From contig NZ_FRBQ01000003.1 of NCBI RefSeq assembly GCF_900142655.1, positions 185,750 through 249,749 on the forward strand: a stretch of DNA of 64,000 nucleotides, written 5' to 3'. This DNA is from Phytopseudomonas punonensis. GTDB taxonomy: Bacteria; Pseudomonadota; Gammaproteobacteria; Pseudomonadales; Pseudomonadaceae. The notes under the pieces are model-generated. The model worked only from the letters and a program-made list of their open reading frames with translations. It made no database searches and had not been told where the DNA came from. Every line of letters starts with the position of its first letter. Position 1 is the first letter of the stretch. Shown in pieces: positions 39,507 to 47,985 of the stretch. A program made the position numbers and the translations under genes.

Positions 39507-39535
39507 CCCCCCTGAACCCGCCTGGGTTCCGGGGG
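39507..39535 (+). terminator. hairpin after puuD
   Basis: CCCCC..AACCC pairs with GGGTT..GGGGG around a GCCT loop, 3 bp after the puuD stop; no T-run. A further 8-bp hairpin CCGGCTGG/CCAGCCGG (39594-39614) precedes the permease gene. Confidence 0.45.
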
Positions 39536-39688
39536 CTCTGACCTGAATGGGTCGGGATCTCGCTCTGGCGTCACAGCACACCGTTGTAACCAGCCGGCTG
39601 GCAAACCCAGCCGGGGCGCCGGCCTTTTGCTCGGCGCGGCAGATCCTGACCACGTTCGGAAACAATTCCAAGACGATGGCAGAGGCTT

Positions 39689-41239
39689 ATGAGTGATTAC
39701 ACAGGCGCAGCAGCGTCGAGCGTGCAGGCGACCCCAGCTGCCGGTGCGGCTGCCGTGGTGTCCGGCAAGGGCCTGGCCCAGGGCAAGGTCGGGTTGCTGG
39801 CCTGCGTGGTGCTGGGTATTTCCACCATCGCGCCGGTTTATACCCTGACCGGCGCACTGGGCCCGACCGTGCGTGAGGTCGGCGTTTACCTGCCAGCGGT
39901 ATTTATCGTAGGCTTTTTGCCGATGCTGCTGGTGGCGCTGGGTTACCGCGAGCTGAATGCCGCGGAGCCGGACAGCGGCACTTCGTTTACCTGGTCAGCA
40001 CGTGCTTTCGGGCCGATGATCGGCTGGATCGGCGGTTGGGGGCTGGTCACCGCTACCACTATCGTACTGTCCAACCTGGCCGGCATTGCGGTGGATTTCT
40101 TCTACCTATTTCTCGCCCAGCTGACCGGGCTGGACTGGATCGCCGACCTGACCCGCAACCTGCTGGTGAACATCATCACCTGCTGCGTGTTCATCGCCAT
40201 GGCGGTGTGGGTTTGTTGCCGGGGCATCGGCATGACCATGGGCGTGCAGTACACCCTGGTGGCGCTGCAGTTGGTGGTGCTGATCGGTTTTTCCATTGCC
40301 GCCTTTGCAGCGGCGCCGGACAGCTCGCCAGTGGTCTTCCATCCCGAGTGGTTCAACCCCTTCAACATCGATTCGTTCTCCGCGTTCGCGGCGGGCTTGT
40401 CGCTGTCGATTTTCATTTTCTGGGGCTGGGATGTGTGCCTGACCGTCAGTGAAGAATCGGTTGGCAGCGAGAAGGTGCCAGGGCGCGCGGCGACCCTGAC
40501 CGTGCTGCTGATTCTCGCCCTGTACCTGTTCACTGCCGCTGCCACCCTGCAGTTCGCTGGCACCGGCGACACCGGCCTGGGGCTGGGCAACGCGCAGATT
40601 CAGGAGAACGTCTTCGCCCACCTGGCAGGTCCGGTGATGGGCCCGCTGGCGATCCTGATGTCCATTGCCGTGCTGGCCAGCACCGCGGCGTCGCTGCAGT
40701 CGACCTTCATATCGCCAGCGCGTACGTTGCTCGCGATGGGTTATTACCGCGCGGTGCCAAAGCGCTTCGCCAGCGTGCACCCGCTTTCGCAAACGCCGCG
40801 CTACGCGACCATCGCCGCCGGCCTCGCCACCGCGGTGTTCTACGTGACCATGCGCACTCTGAGCGAAAACGTGCTGGCCGACACCATCACCGCGCTAGGC
40901 ATGATGATCTGCTTCTACTACGCGCTGACCGCCTTCGCCTGCGTTTGGTACTTCCGCCACAGCCTGTTCGATAGTGCCCGGCACTTCTTCATGCGCGGCT
41001 TATGCCCGCTGGTGGGCGCGGTGATGCTGTCGATCATCTTCTGGCAAACCACCCTGGACAGCATGTCGCCGGACTTTGGCAGCGGCTCGCACATCGGTGG
41101 CCTCGGCCTGGTGTTCGTGATCGCCGTGGTGGTGCTGCTGCTCGGCCTAGTGCTGATGTTCATCGCCCGCTGGCAGGCGCCGGCGTTCTTCAATGGCAAT
41201 ACCCTGCAGAAGCAGATGAAGCCGGTGAAGGCTCGATAG
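39689..41239 (+). CDS. APC family amino acid/polyamine permease
   Basis: 516 residues with about 12 membrane helices. It begins the first helix with GLLACVVLGISTIAPVYTLTGALGP, the APC substrate-binding loop pattern. It follows puuD by 184 bp on the same strand, so putrescine or a related amine is the likely substrate (PuuP-like), but position is the main argument. ATG 39689 has AGAGG upstream. Confidence 0.85.
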   Translation: MSDYTGAAASSVQATPAAGAAAVVSGKGLAQGKVGLLACVVLGISTIAPVYTLTGALGPTVREVGVYLPAVFIVGFLPMLLVALGYRELNAAEPDSGTSFTWSARAFGPMIGWIGGWGLVTATTIVLSNLAGIAVDFFYLFLAQLTGLDWIADLTRNLLVNIITCCVFIAMAVWVCCRGIGMTMGVQYTLVALQLVVLIGFSIAAFAAAPDSSPVVFHPEWFNPFNIDSFSAFAAGLSLSIFIFWGWDVCLTVSEESVGSEKVPGRAATLTVLLILALYLFTAAATLQFAGTGDTGLGLGNAQIQENVFAHLAGPVMGPLAILMSIAVLASTAASLQSTFISPARTLLAMGYYRAVPKRFASVHPLSQTPRYATIAAGLATAVFYVTMRTLSENVLADTITALGMMICFYYALTAFACVWYFRHSLFDSARHFFMRGLCPLVGAVMLSIIFWQTTLDSMSPDFGSGSHIGGLGLVFVIAVVVLLLGLVLMFIARWQAPAFFNGNTLQKQMKPVKAR

Positions 41240-41251
41240 GCAATCCGTGGT

Positions 41252-41320
41252 CCGGGTCGAGCGCAGCGACACCCGGGACATTGCCCTGGGTATCGCTGCG
41301 CTCAACGCCAGGCTACCTGG
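41252..41320. repeat. tandem pair of palindromic repeats (CCTGGGT family)
   Basis: CCGGGT/ACCCGG (41252-41276) is followed by CCTGGGTATCGCTGCGC...GCCAGGCTAC (41285-41316). The second unit is nearly the same as 28200-28236. Dispersed intergenic repeat between the permease and leuA. Confidence 0.55.
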
Positions 41321-41326
41321 TCTCAG

Positions 41327-41364
41327 AAACGACAAAGGGACGCCTAAGCGTCCCTTTGTCGTTT
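41327..41364. terminator. bidirectional terminator, permease/leuA
   Basis: A perfect 17-bp stem (41327-41343 with 41348-41364) with tetraloop CTAA, A-rich and T-rich at opposite ends. It lies between the convergent permease gene and leuA. Confidence 0.9.
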
Positions 41365-41379
41365 ACCGCAGGCTGAGTG

Positions 41380-43056
41380 TCACGCGGCCTGGGTCTTTTC
41401 CTCGGCCTGTTTGACGGCGCGGTTCAGGGCGCTGAACAGGGCGCGGAAGCTCGCCGTGGTAATGTTCTCGTCGATACCGATGCCGTGCAGCGGGCGCTGG
41501 CCGTCGAGACGGATTTCGATATAGCAGGCGGCCTTGGCGTTGGCACCGCCACCGATGGCGTGCTCGTGGTAGTCCATCACCTCGACAGCGACCGGCAGGC
41601 TTGAGGCCAGGGCTTCCAGCGCGCCTTTACCCGAACCGCTCCAGCGCTGTTCCTGGCCGTTGACCTGCACCTTCGCCTCGACGCGGCTTTCGCCGTTCTC
41701 TTCTTCCAGACGATGACCCTTCAGCTCGTAAGGCGAGACGGCCTTGAGGTACTCGCTGTCGAGCAGCTTGTGGATCTGCGACGCGGTCATCTCCAGGCCG
41801 AGGCGGTCGGTTTCCTTCTGCACCACCTGGCTGAACTCGATCTGCATGCGGCGCGGCAGGTTGATGCCGTATTCCTGCTCGAGCAGGAAGGTGATGCCGC
41901 CCTTACCGGACTGGCTGTTCACGCGGATTACCGCTTCGTAATCACGGCCGATGTCGGCCGGATCGATCGGCAGGTACGGCACTTCCCACAGAGCGCCTTC
42001 CTGCTGCTGGGCGAAGCCCTTGCGGATGGCATCCTGGTGGGAGCCGGAGAAGGCGGTGTGCACCAGGTCGCCCACGTACGGATGGCGCGGGTGTACCGGA
42101 ATCTGGTTGCAGTCCTCGACCACCTTGCGCACCGCGTCGATGTCGGAGAAGTCCAACTGCGGGTTGACGCCCTGGGTGTAGAGGTTCAGCGCCAGGGTCA
42201 CCAGGCAGACGTTGCCGGTACGCTCGCCATTACCGAACAGGCAGCCTTCGACGCGATCAGCACCGGCCATCACGGCCAGTTCCGAAGCGGCCACACCAGT
42301 GCCACGGTCATTGTGGGTGTGCACGCTGATCAGCACGCTGTCGCGCTTGTTCACGTTGCGACCGAACCATTCGATCTGGTCGGCGTAGTTGTTCGGCGTG
42401 GCGCACTCGATGGTGGCCGGCAGGTTGAGGATCAGCGGGTTGGCCGGGGTCGGCTGGAACACGTCGATCACCGCGTTGCACACCTCGACCGCGAAGTCGA
42501 TTTCGGTGCTGCTGAACACTTCCGGCGAATACTCGAAGCCCCACTGGGTTTCCGGTGCGGCTGCGGCCAGGCGCTTGATGGTAGTGCCGGCGGCCACGGC
42601 GATGGCTTTCACGCCAGCCTTGTCCTGGTTGAAGACGATCTTGCGGAAGCTCGGCGCGCAGGCGTTGTAGTAGTGAACGATGGCCTTCTTGGCGCCCTTG
42701 AGGGACTCGAAGGTGCGTTCGATAAGGTCGTCACGGGCCTGGGTCAGCACCTGGATGGTCACGTCGTCCGGGATGTGGCCGCCTTCGATCAATTCGCGTA
42801 CGAAGTCGAAGTCGGTCTGCGAGGCGGACGGGAAGCCCACTTCGATTTCCTTCAGGCCGACCTGCACCAGGCACTTGAAGAAACGCATCTTCTTCTCGGC
42901 ATCCATCGGCTCGATCAGCGACTGGTTGCCGTCACGAAGGTCGGTGGACAGCCAGATCGGCGCCTTATCGATGATCTTGTCCGGCCAGGTACGGTCCGGG
43001 ATCTGGATCTGGGTGAACGGGCGGTACTTTTGCGACGGGTCTTTGAGCATGCTCAT
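41380..43056 (-). CDS. leuA: 2-isopropylmalate synthase
   Basis: First committed enzyme of leucine synthesis: condenses acetyl-CoA with 2-oxoisovalerate. 558 residues, the long LeuA form. The N-terminal TIM barrel has the metal/substrate motif STDLRDGNQ near residue 37 and HTHNDRGT near 244. The C-terminal LeuA regulatory domain (about 430-558) mediates leucine feedback. ATG 43056 is followed by a second in-frame ATG two codons on. A candidate leader peptide lies upstream. Confidence 0.97.
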   Translation of the reverse strand: MSMLKDPSQKYRPFTQIQIPDRTWPDKIIDKAPIWLSTDLRDGNQSLIEPMDAEKKMRFFKCLVQVGLKEIEVGFPSASQTDFDFVRELIEGGHIPDDVTIQVLTQARDDLIERTFESLKGAKKAIVHYYNACAPSFRKIVFNQDKAGVKAIAVAAGTTIKRLAAAAPETQWGFEYSPEVFSSTEIDFAVEVCNAVIDVFQPTPANPLILNLPATIECATPNNYADQIEWFGRNVNKRDSVLISVHTHNDRGTGVAASELAVMAGADRVEGCLFGNGERTGNVCLVTLALNLYTQGVNPQLDFSDIDAVRKVVEDCNQIPVHPRHPYVGDLVHTAFSGSHQDAIRKGFAQQQEGALWEVPYLPIDPADIGRDYEAVIRVNSQSGKGGITFLLEQEYGINLPRRMQIEFSQVVQKETDRLGLEMTASQIHKLLDSEYLKAVSPYELKGHRLEEENGESRVEAKVQVNGQEQRWSGSGKGALEALASSLPVAVEVMDYHEHAIGGGANAKAACYIEIRLDGQRPLHGIGIDENITTASFRALFSALNRAVKQAEEKTQAA

Positions 43057-43138
43057 GAATCAATCCTGAAGGCGAGGGCCCGCATGGGCCGTGCTGAAAA
43101 AGAGAGAAGCGAAACGCAAGAGAGGGGGCCGGCAGACC

Positions 43139-43213
43139 CTAGCGCAGTCGCTGAGCGACCAGACAGAGATTGGCGTGTTGCCGAAGCAGAATGAGGGTCT
43201 GGGAGATAGTCAT
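43139..43213 (-). CDS. candidate leuA leader peptide
   Basis: A 24-codon ORF starts at ATG 43213 after AGGG and ends at TAG 43139, 82 bp before leuA. The peptide begins MTISQTLILLRQ and has six leucines in 24 residues, including an ILL run. The transcript can form a 7-bp stem (43194-43200 with 43134-43140) enclosing most of the ORF, a GTCGC/GCGAC hairpin inside it (43147-43159), and GGCCC/GGGCC (43077-43090) before leuA. This fits leucine-dependent control of leuA; no U-run follows the last hairpin, so it would be translational or an unusual attenuator. Confidence 0.5.
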   Translation of the reverse strand: MTISQTLILLRQHANLCLVAQRLR

Positions 43214-43269
43214 GGAGCCAACCCTAACCACTGAGGAGAAAGCTGGCAAGCCTGTCTTTAAAATTGGTG

Positions 43270-43301
43270 AAAACCACCAAGGCTTGTGCTTTGGTGGTTT
43301 T
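43270..43301. terminator. terminator of the MscS gene
   Basis: An 11-bp stem AAAACCACCAA/TTGGTGGTTTT (43270-43280 with 43291-43301) lies 22 bp after the stop of the MscS-type gene, T-rich on both strands. An alternative stem TTGGTG/CACCAA (43264-43280) competes with it. Confidence 0.75.
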
Positions 43302-43323
43302 TTATTGCTGCTTAATTGAATTT

Positions 43324-44604
43324 TTAGCTTTTTGGTTGCGCGGCGCCTACTGATTGCGCTGGTGCGTGCACGTTGGGGCGCAACTCGCGCATGTCCGCCC
43401 CGCTCGGGTGCTGGAATACCCGCAGGCCGAACTCTGGGAGGATCGCCAGCAGGTGGTCAAAGATGTCCGACTGATACCCCTCGTAAGCTGCCCATGCCAC
43501 GGTGTTGGTGAAGCAGTACAGCTCCAGCGGCAGCCCATCGGCGGTGGGCTGCAGCTGGCGCACCAAAAGGGTCATGTTCTGGTTGATGCCGCGGTGCTGG
43601 CGCAGGTACAGCTCGACGTAGGCGCGGAAGGTGCCGATGTTGGTCACCCGTCGGGTATTGGCCGGTTCCTGGGCTGCATCGGCCAGTTCTGTGTTCCAGC
43701 TCATCAACTCGCTCTGCTTGCTGCTCAGGTACTGGCCGAGCAGCAGGAAGCGTTGCAGGCGGGCGATCTCGTCCGGGCTGAGAAAGCGCACGCTGGTCTG
43801 GTCCAGGTACAGGCAGCGTTTGATGCGCCGCCCGCCGGATTCCTGCATGCCGCGCCAGTTCTTGAAGGGGTCGCTGATAAAGCGCTTGGTCGGGATGGTG
43901 GTGATGGTCTTGTCGAAATTCTGCACCTTGACCGTGTGCAGGGCGATATCGATCACGTCGCCGTCGGCGTTGAGCTGGGGCATCTCGATCCAGTCGCCGA
44001 CGCGGATGATGTCGCTGGAGGAAATCTGCACGCTGGCCACTAGCGACAGCAGGGTGTCCTGGAAAATCAGCATCAGCACCGCGGCCATGGCGCCGAGACC
44101 GGAGAGCAGGATCAGCGGCGAGCGGTCGATCAGCGCAGCAACCATTAGGATCGCCGCGATGGCGTAGATGACGATGGTCACCACCTGGATATAACCCTTG
44201 ATGGGCTTCAGGTGCGCGTTCGGGCGGCGCTGGTAGAGCATGTTGATTAGGTTCAGCACGCCACCGATGGCCAGGGCGATGGTGAGGATGATGAACGCGC
44301 TGCAAACGTTCTGCACCACCGTCACCACGGCTTCGGGCAAATGCGGAATCACCTTGATGCCACTGGTGAGGATCAGCGCCGGCACGATGTTGGCCAGGCG
44401 GCGCACCACATGGGAGTCGCCCAGTACCTTGTCCTGGCCGATGCTGGTCGAACGCAGCGCGCGATACAGACCGCGCACCAGAATGCGCTTGACCACCCAG
44501 TTGGCGATCCAGGCGCCGAGCAGCAGCAGGCACAGGCTGATCAGGGTATGCAGTTCGGGGTATTGCTGCAGCCACGCGAGGGTGGCCTGGTACTGTTCTT
44601 TCAT
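43324..44604 (-). CDS. mechanosensitive channel, MscS family (YbdG type)
   Basis: About 426 residues from ATG 44604 (GAGAGA upstream); 44625 and 44634 are alternative starts. Five hydrophobic helices are followed by the MscS core: pore helix region LSGLGAMAAVLMLIFQD, then the beta domain ISSSDIIRVGDWIEMP and VQNFDKTITTIPTKRF. The C-terminal extension resembles E. coli YbdG (MscM), which opens on mild osmotic shock. Inner membrane. Stands alone upstream of the leuA leader. Confidence 0.92.
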   Translation of the reverse strand: MKEQYQATLAWLQQYPELHTLISLCLLLLGAWIANWVVKRILVRGLYRALRSTSIGQDKVLGDSHVVRRLANIVPALILTSGIKVIPHLPEAVVTVVQNVCSAFIILTIALAIGGVLNLINMLYQRRPNAHLKPIKGYIQVVTIVIYAIAAILMVAALIDRSPLILLSGLGAMAAVLMLIFQDTLLSLVASVQISSSDIIRVGDWIEMPQLNADGDVIDIALHTVKVQNFDKTITTIPTKRFISDPFKNWRGMQESGGRRIKRCLYLDQTSVRFLSPDEIARLQRFLLLGQYLSSKQSELMSWNTELADAAQEPANTRRVTNIGTFRAYVELYLRQHRGINQNMTLLVRQLQPTADGLPLELYCFTNTVAWAAYEGYQSDIFDHLLAILPEFGLRVFQHPSGADMRELRPNVHAPAQSVGAAQPKS

Positions 44605-44813
44605 CGCGTCTCTCGCTCGATTCATGACCCCCATCGCTGGCGCGCCGAGCGATGGGGCGCGTACCTTAGCAAACCCGGATTGCCGACGGGCATCTGCGCA
44701 TCTTCGGTAACTATTGGCTTAGCTGAGGGGCACGTTTCGAGCGAGGATGCGGCTGGGCTCCACGGTGATGGTCATGGCAGATCGGCACGTGTTGCCGCGC
44801 GCCGATCAGCGCC

Positions 44814-45482
44814 TCACTTGGCGTAGGCGTACTCGCCGCCTTTTTCCAGGGCGCGCCGGTAGGCGGGTCGGGCGTGGATGCGTTCGAGAAAGGCCATCAG
44901 GCGCGGGCGACTGGCGTCCAGGCCGGCACGCGCGGCAGCGGCTTCCAGGGGGAAGCTCATCTGGATATCGGCTGCGCTGAACTGCTCGCCGGCGAACCAG
45001 GTGCTCTCTCCCAGCTCGCCTTCGAGATAGTCCAGGTGCAGCTTGAGTTGCGGAGCGACGAAGGCGTTCTTGACCTTCTGGGCGATGCCGCGGGCGATGG
45101 GTTTAATGAAGAAGGGCATCGGGCTGCTTTCCACCTTGTCGAACACCAGCTTGAGCAGCAGCGGCGACATGGCCGAGCCTTCGGCGTAGTGCAGCCAGTA
45201 ATTGCAGCGCAGGCGTTCGGGGCTTTCGGCCGCGGGCAGCAGGTGCGGGCCGTAGCGGTTGGCGAGGTAGTCGATGATGGCGCCGGACTCGGCCAGGGTC
45301 AGCTCGCCGTCGGTGACCACCGGCGACTTGCCCAGCGGGTGCACGGCGCGCAGCTCGGGCGGAGCAAGCAGGGTTTGTGGGTCACGCTCGTAGCGCTTGA
45401 TCTGGTACTCGACGCCCAGCTCTTCGAGCAGCCAGAGGATGCGCTGCGAGCGCGAGTTGTTCAGGTGGTGGACGGTGATCAT
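44814..45482 (-). CDS. glutathione S-transferase family protein
   Basis: 222 residues. N-terminal thioredoxin-like GST domain (ITVHHLNNSRSQRILWLLEELG; the Ser of SRSQ is the likely catalytic residue) with the glutathione-binding KSPVV and ESGAI. The C-terminal helical domain has FSAADIQMSFPLEA. Cytoplasmic detoxification enzyme of the bacterial beta-like/URE2-like type; substrate unknown. Single gene. Confidence 0.92.
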   Translation of the reverse strand: MITVHHLNNSRSQRILWLLEELGVEYQIKRYERDPQTLLAPPELRAVHPLGKSPVVTDGELTLAESGAIIDYLANRYGPHLLPAAESPERLRCNYWLHYAEGSAMSPLLLKLVFDKVESSPMPFFIKPIARGIAQKVKNAFVAPQLKLHLDYLEGELGESTWFAGEQFSAADIQMSFPLEAAAARAGLDASRPRLMAFLERIHARPAYRRALEKGGEYAYAK

Positions 45483-45550
45483 CAGGGCTCCTCGGGAAGG
45501 TCGGGCGACTGCCGCTCAGCGTAGACGCGAACGGGGACGCCGCCTAGCTC

Positions 45551-45712
45551 CTTAGAGTCTGTTCAAAGTCTCGCGAGCTAGAGCAATGCAAGGCCTAGGC
45601 GGCCCCGCAAAAACAGGCGAGGACGCGGAGTTTACGAGCTGTAAATGAGCAGTCCGAGCCTGTTTTTAACGCTGCAGTGCCGACGCGCAGCAGACTTTGA
45701 ACAGGTTCTTAG
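45551..45712. mobile_element. MITE-like element
   Basis: A 162-bp non-coding element with imperfect 21-bp terminal inverted repeats (45551-45571 with 45692-45712; 18 of 21 match, core CTGTTCAAAGTCT). Direct CTTAG copies at both outer ends (45551-45555 and 45708-45712) could be a target duplication. Inside are a 10-bp inverted repeat AAAAACAGGC/GCCTGTTTTT (45609-45667) and TTTAC-GAGCT-GTAAA (45631-45645). No ORF. It ends 2 bp after the stop of the M23 peptidase gene, so its 3' arm may now act as part of that gene's terminator. Confidence 0.7.
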
Positions 45713-45714
45713 CC

Positions 45715-46536
45715 TCAAGGCTTGAACGCGCCAATGAAGATCGCCGGGTCGACCCGCGCATCGTTGAGGCTGACGTTCCAGTGCAGGTGCGGGCCGGTCG
45801 CGCGGCCGGTGGCGCCGACCTTGCCGAGCACGCCGCCGCGGGGCAGCTCGTCGCCGACCTTCACGCCGATCTCCGAAAGGTGGCAGAACATGCTGATCAG
45901 CCCCTGGCCGTGATCGACGAACACCGTCTTGCCATTGAAGAAGTAGTCGCCGACCAGGATCACCGTGCCGGCCGCCGGCGCCTTGATCGGCGTGCCGCGG
46001 TTGGCGGCGAAATCCAGGCCGGAGTGCGGGTTGCGCTCTTCGCCATTGAAGAAGCGGCGCAGGCCGAAGGGGCTCGACAGCGGGCCGTTGACCGGCTTGT
46101 CGAACAGCAGGTTGCTCGGCTGGCCTGGGCTGAATTGCTGGTAGGCGCGGGTCTGCTCGGCCAGCTCCTTTTCGATGCGCGCAAGGTTCTTGGCGTTCGG
46201 GTTGACCTGCTGCTGGTTCTTGATGGTGATGCGCTGCTCGACGTATTTCTTGCTTCCCACCTGGAAGCTCAGGCGCTGGCCGGCGGATTCGATCTGCTGG
46301 GTGCCTGGTTTGACGGTGAGCGGAATGCCGACGATGGCGATCCAGCGCTGCCCGTCCTCTTTAACCACCAGCACCGGTTTGCCCTGATAGGTGGCGCTCG
46401 GCGCGCTGGCGCCACTGCCCAGGTCGACCACTGCCACGCCGCCGGGCACCGGCTTGTTCAGCAGGCGGCTGATAAAGCCTTCGGCGTGGGCGGGCAGGGC
46501 GAGGCACAGGGTGAGCAGCAGTATCAGTGAACGCAT
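45715..46536 (-). CDS. M23 family metallopeptidase
   Basis: 273 residues: signal peptide (cleavage ALPAHA-EG), then a beta-rich region and a LytM/M23 domain (about 150-265). The zinc site is complete: HSGLD (His and Asp) and HLHW. It is expected to cleave peptidoglycan crosslinks in the periplasm and is probably active, unlike degenerate EnvC/NlpD types. ATG 46536 has AAGGA upstream and the gene follows xseA by 12 bp (operon). Confidence 0.93.
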   Translation of the reverse strand: MRSLILLLTLCLALPAHAEGFISRLLNKPVPGGVAVVDLGSGASAPSATYQGKPVLVVKEDGQRWIAIVGIPLTVKPGTQQIESAGQRLSFQVGSKKYVEQRITIKNQQQVNPNAKNLARIEKELAEQTRAYQQFSPGQPSNLLFDKPVNGPLSSPFGLRRFFNGEERNPHSGLDFAANRGTPIKAPAAGTVILVGDYFFNGKTVFVDHGQGLISMFCHLSEIGVKVGDELPRGGVLGKVGATGRATGPHLHWNVSLNDARVDPAIFIGAFKP

Positions 46537-46548
46537 GGAGTTTCCTTA

Positions 46549-47928
46549 TCAATCCAGCAACGACAACGTGACGGGCGCGAGGTGATTGTCTTCGACGCGC
46601 ACCTCCAGTTCGCCTTCACCCAGGCGCGCCTTGAGGCGTTGCCCTGGCTGGGTGGCGGCAGCGCTACGAATCGCCCGGCCACGGTCGTCTAGCAGAATGC
46701 TGTAACCGCGCCCCAGCGTTGCCAGCGGGCTGACCACGTGCAGCGTCTGCATCTGGCTTTGCAACAGTAGGCGGCGTGCTTTCAGTCCTTCTTTCATTGC
46801 CCGTGGCAGGCGTTCGGCCAGGCTGTCTAGACGCTGGCGTAGCAACTTGAGATGGCGCCCAGGGTGTTGACCGGCCAGGCGGGCTTCGAGTTGCGCCAGT
46901 TTGTGGCTGCGCTGATTGAGCCGCTGGGCGAAGGCGCGGCGCAGGCGCATGTCCAGATCATCGAGGCGCTGGGCCTGCTGGCGCAGCCGTTCGCCGGGGT
47001 GGCGCATGCGCCGGGTCAGGCCGTCGAGGCGCATGCGTTCACGGGCCAGGCGGCTGTTCATCGCCAGGGTCAGGCGTCGTTGCAGCACGCTGACACGCTG
47101 GGTCAGGTCGTTGCTGGAAGGCGCCAACAGCTCGGCGGCAGCCGATGGCGTGGGGGCGCGCACGTCAGCGACGAAATCGCTGATCGACACATCGGTTTCA
47201 TGGCCGACCGCGCTGACGATGGGCGTTACGCAGGCCGCCACTGCGCGGGCCACGGCCTCTTCGTTGAAGCACCAGAGATCTTCCAGGGAGCCACCGCCGC
47301 GGGCCAGGATCAACGCATCGAAACCCTGGGCATCGGCCAGTTTCAAGGCGCGAACGATCTGCGCGGTCGCCTCGCGGCCCTGCACGGCGGTGGGAATCAG
47401 GCTTAGCTCGACCTGCGGCGCACGGCGGCGGAACACGCTGATGATGTCGCGAATCACCGCGCCGGTTGGCGAGCTGATAATGCCGATCCGCCGTGGATGA
47501 GCGGGCAGCGGGCGCTTACGTTCGGCCGCGAACAGGCCTTCAGCGCTGAGCTTTTCCTTCAACGCCTCGAATGCCAGGCGCAGGGCACCGTCGCCGGCTG
47601 GCTCCACGGAGTCGAGAATCAGCTGATAGTCGCCACGGCCCTCGAACAGCGAGACCTTGCCGCGCACCTTGACCGCCAGGCCATCGCGCAGTGCCTGGCG
47701 TACCTTGGCCGCGTTCTGCCGGAACAGCGCGCAGCGCACCTGGGCCTGGCTGTCCTTCAGGGTGAAGTAGATGTGGCCGGAGGCCGGGCGCGCGAGGTTG
47801 GAAATCTCGCCCTCCACCCAGATGCCGCCGAAGACATCTTCGAGCAGCAGGCGAGCGCGGTTGTTGAGCTGGCTGACGCTGAGCACCTCACGGTCGAGGT
47901 TCAGGCGTTGGAACGGGTCTTTGATCAT
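46549..47928 (-). CDS. xseA: exodeoxyribonuclease VII large subunit
   Basis: 459 residues from ATG 47928 (MIKDPFQRL), the Pseudomonas length. N-terminal OB-fold (tRNA_anti-like, about 20-115), catalytic core with RRIGIISSPTGAVIRD and LARGGGSLEDLWCFNEE, a long coiled-coil, and a C-terminal beta segment. It degrades single-stranded DNA together with XseB. The M23 peptidase gene follows in the operon. In P. aeruginosa xseA is close to guaB; here the two are over 46 kb apart. Confidence 0.97.
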   Translation of the reverse strand: MIKDPFQRLNLDREVLSVSQLNNRARLLLEDVFGGIWVEGEISNLARPASGHIYFTLKDSQAQVRCALFRQNAAKVRQALRDGLAVKVRGKVSLFEGRGDYQLILDSVEPAGDGALRLAFEALKEKLSAEGLFAAERKRPLPAHPRRIGIISSPTGAVIRDIISVFRRRAPQVELSLIPTAVQGREATAQIVRALKLADAQGFDALILARGGGSLEDLWCFNEEAVARAVAACVTPIVSAVGHETDVSISDFVADVRAPTPSAAAELLAPSSNDLTQRVSVLQRRLTLAMNSRLARERMRLDGLTRRMRHPGERLRQQAQRLDDLDMRLRRAFAQRLNQRSHKLAQLEARLAGQHPGRHLKLLRQRLDSLAERLPRAMKEGLKARRLLLQSQMQTLHVVSPLATLGRGYSILLDDRGRAIRSAAATQPGQRLKARLGEGELEVRVEDNHLAPVTLSLLD

Positions 47929-47985
47929 GGCCGGCATGATAAGCCGAGCTGTCGGTGTGGCGATACCGCAGCCCAGCGGCGCGGC

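Noticed and set aside
41713..43194. 493-codon plus-strand open frame opposite leuA
   Set aside because: Antisense shadow; leuA on the minus strand is certain and fills the same interval.
45483..45714. Insertion sequence with transposase near the M23 peptidase gene
   Set aside because: The repeat-bounded segment is only 162 bp and has no coding capacity; described as MITE-like instead.
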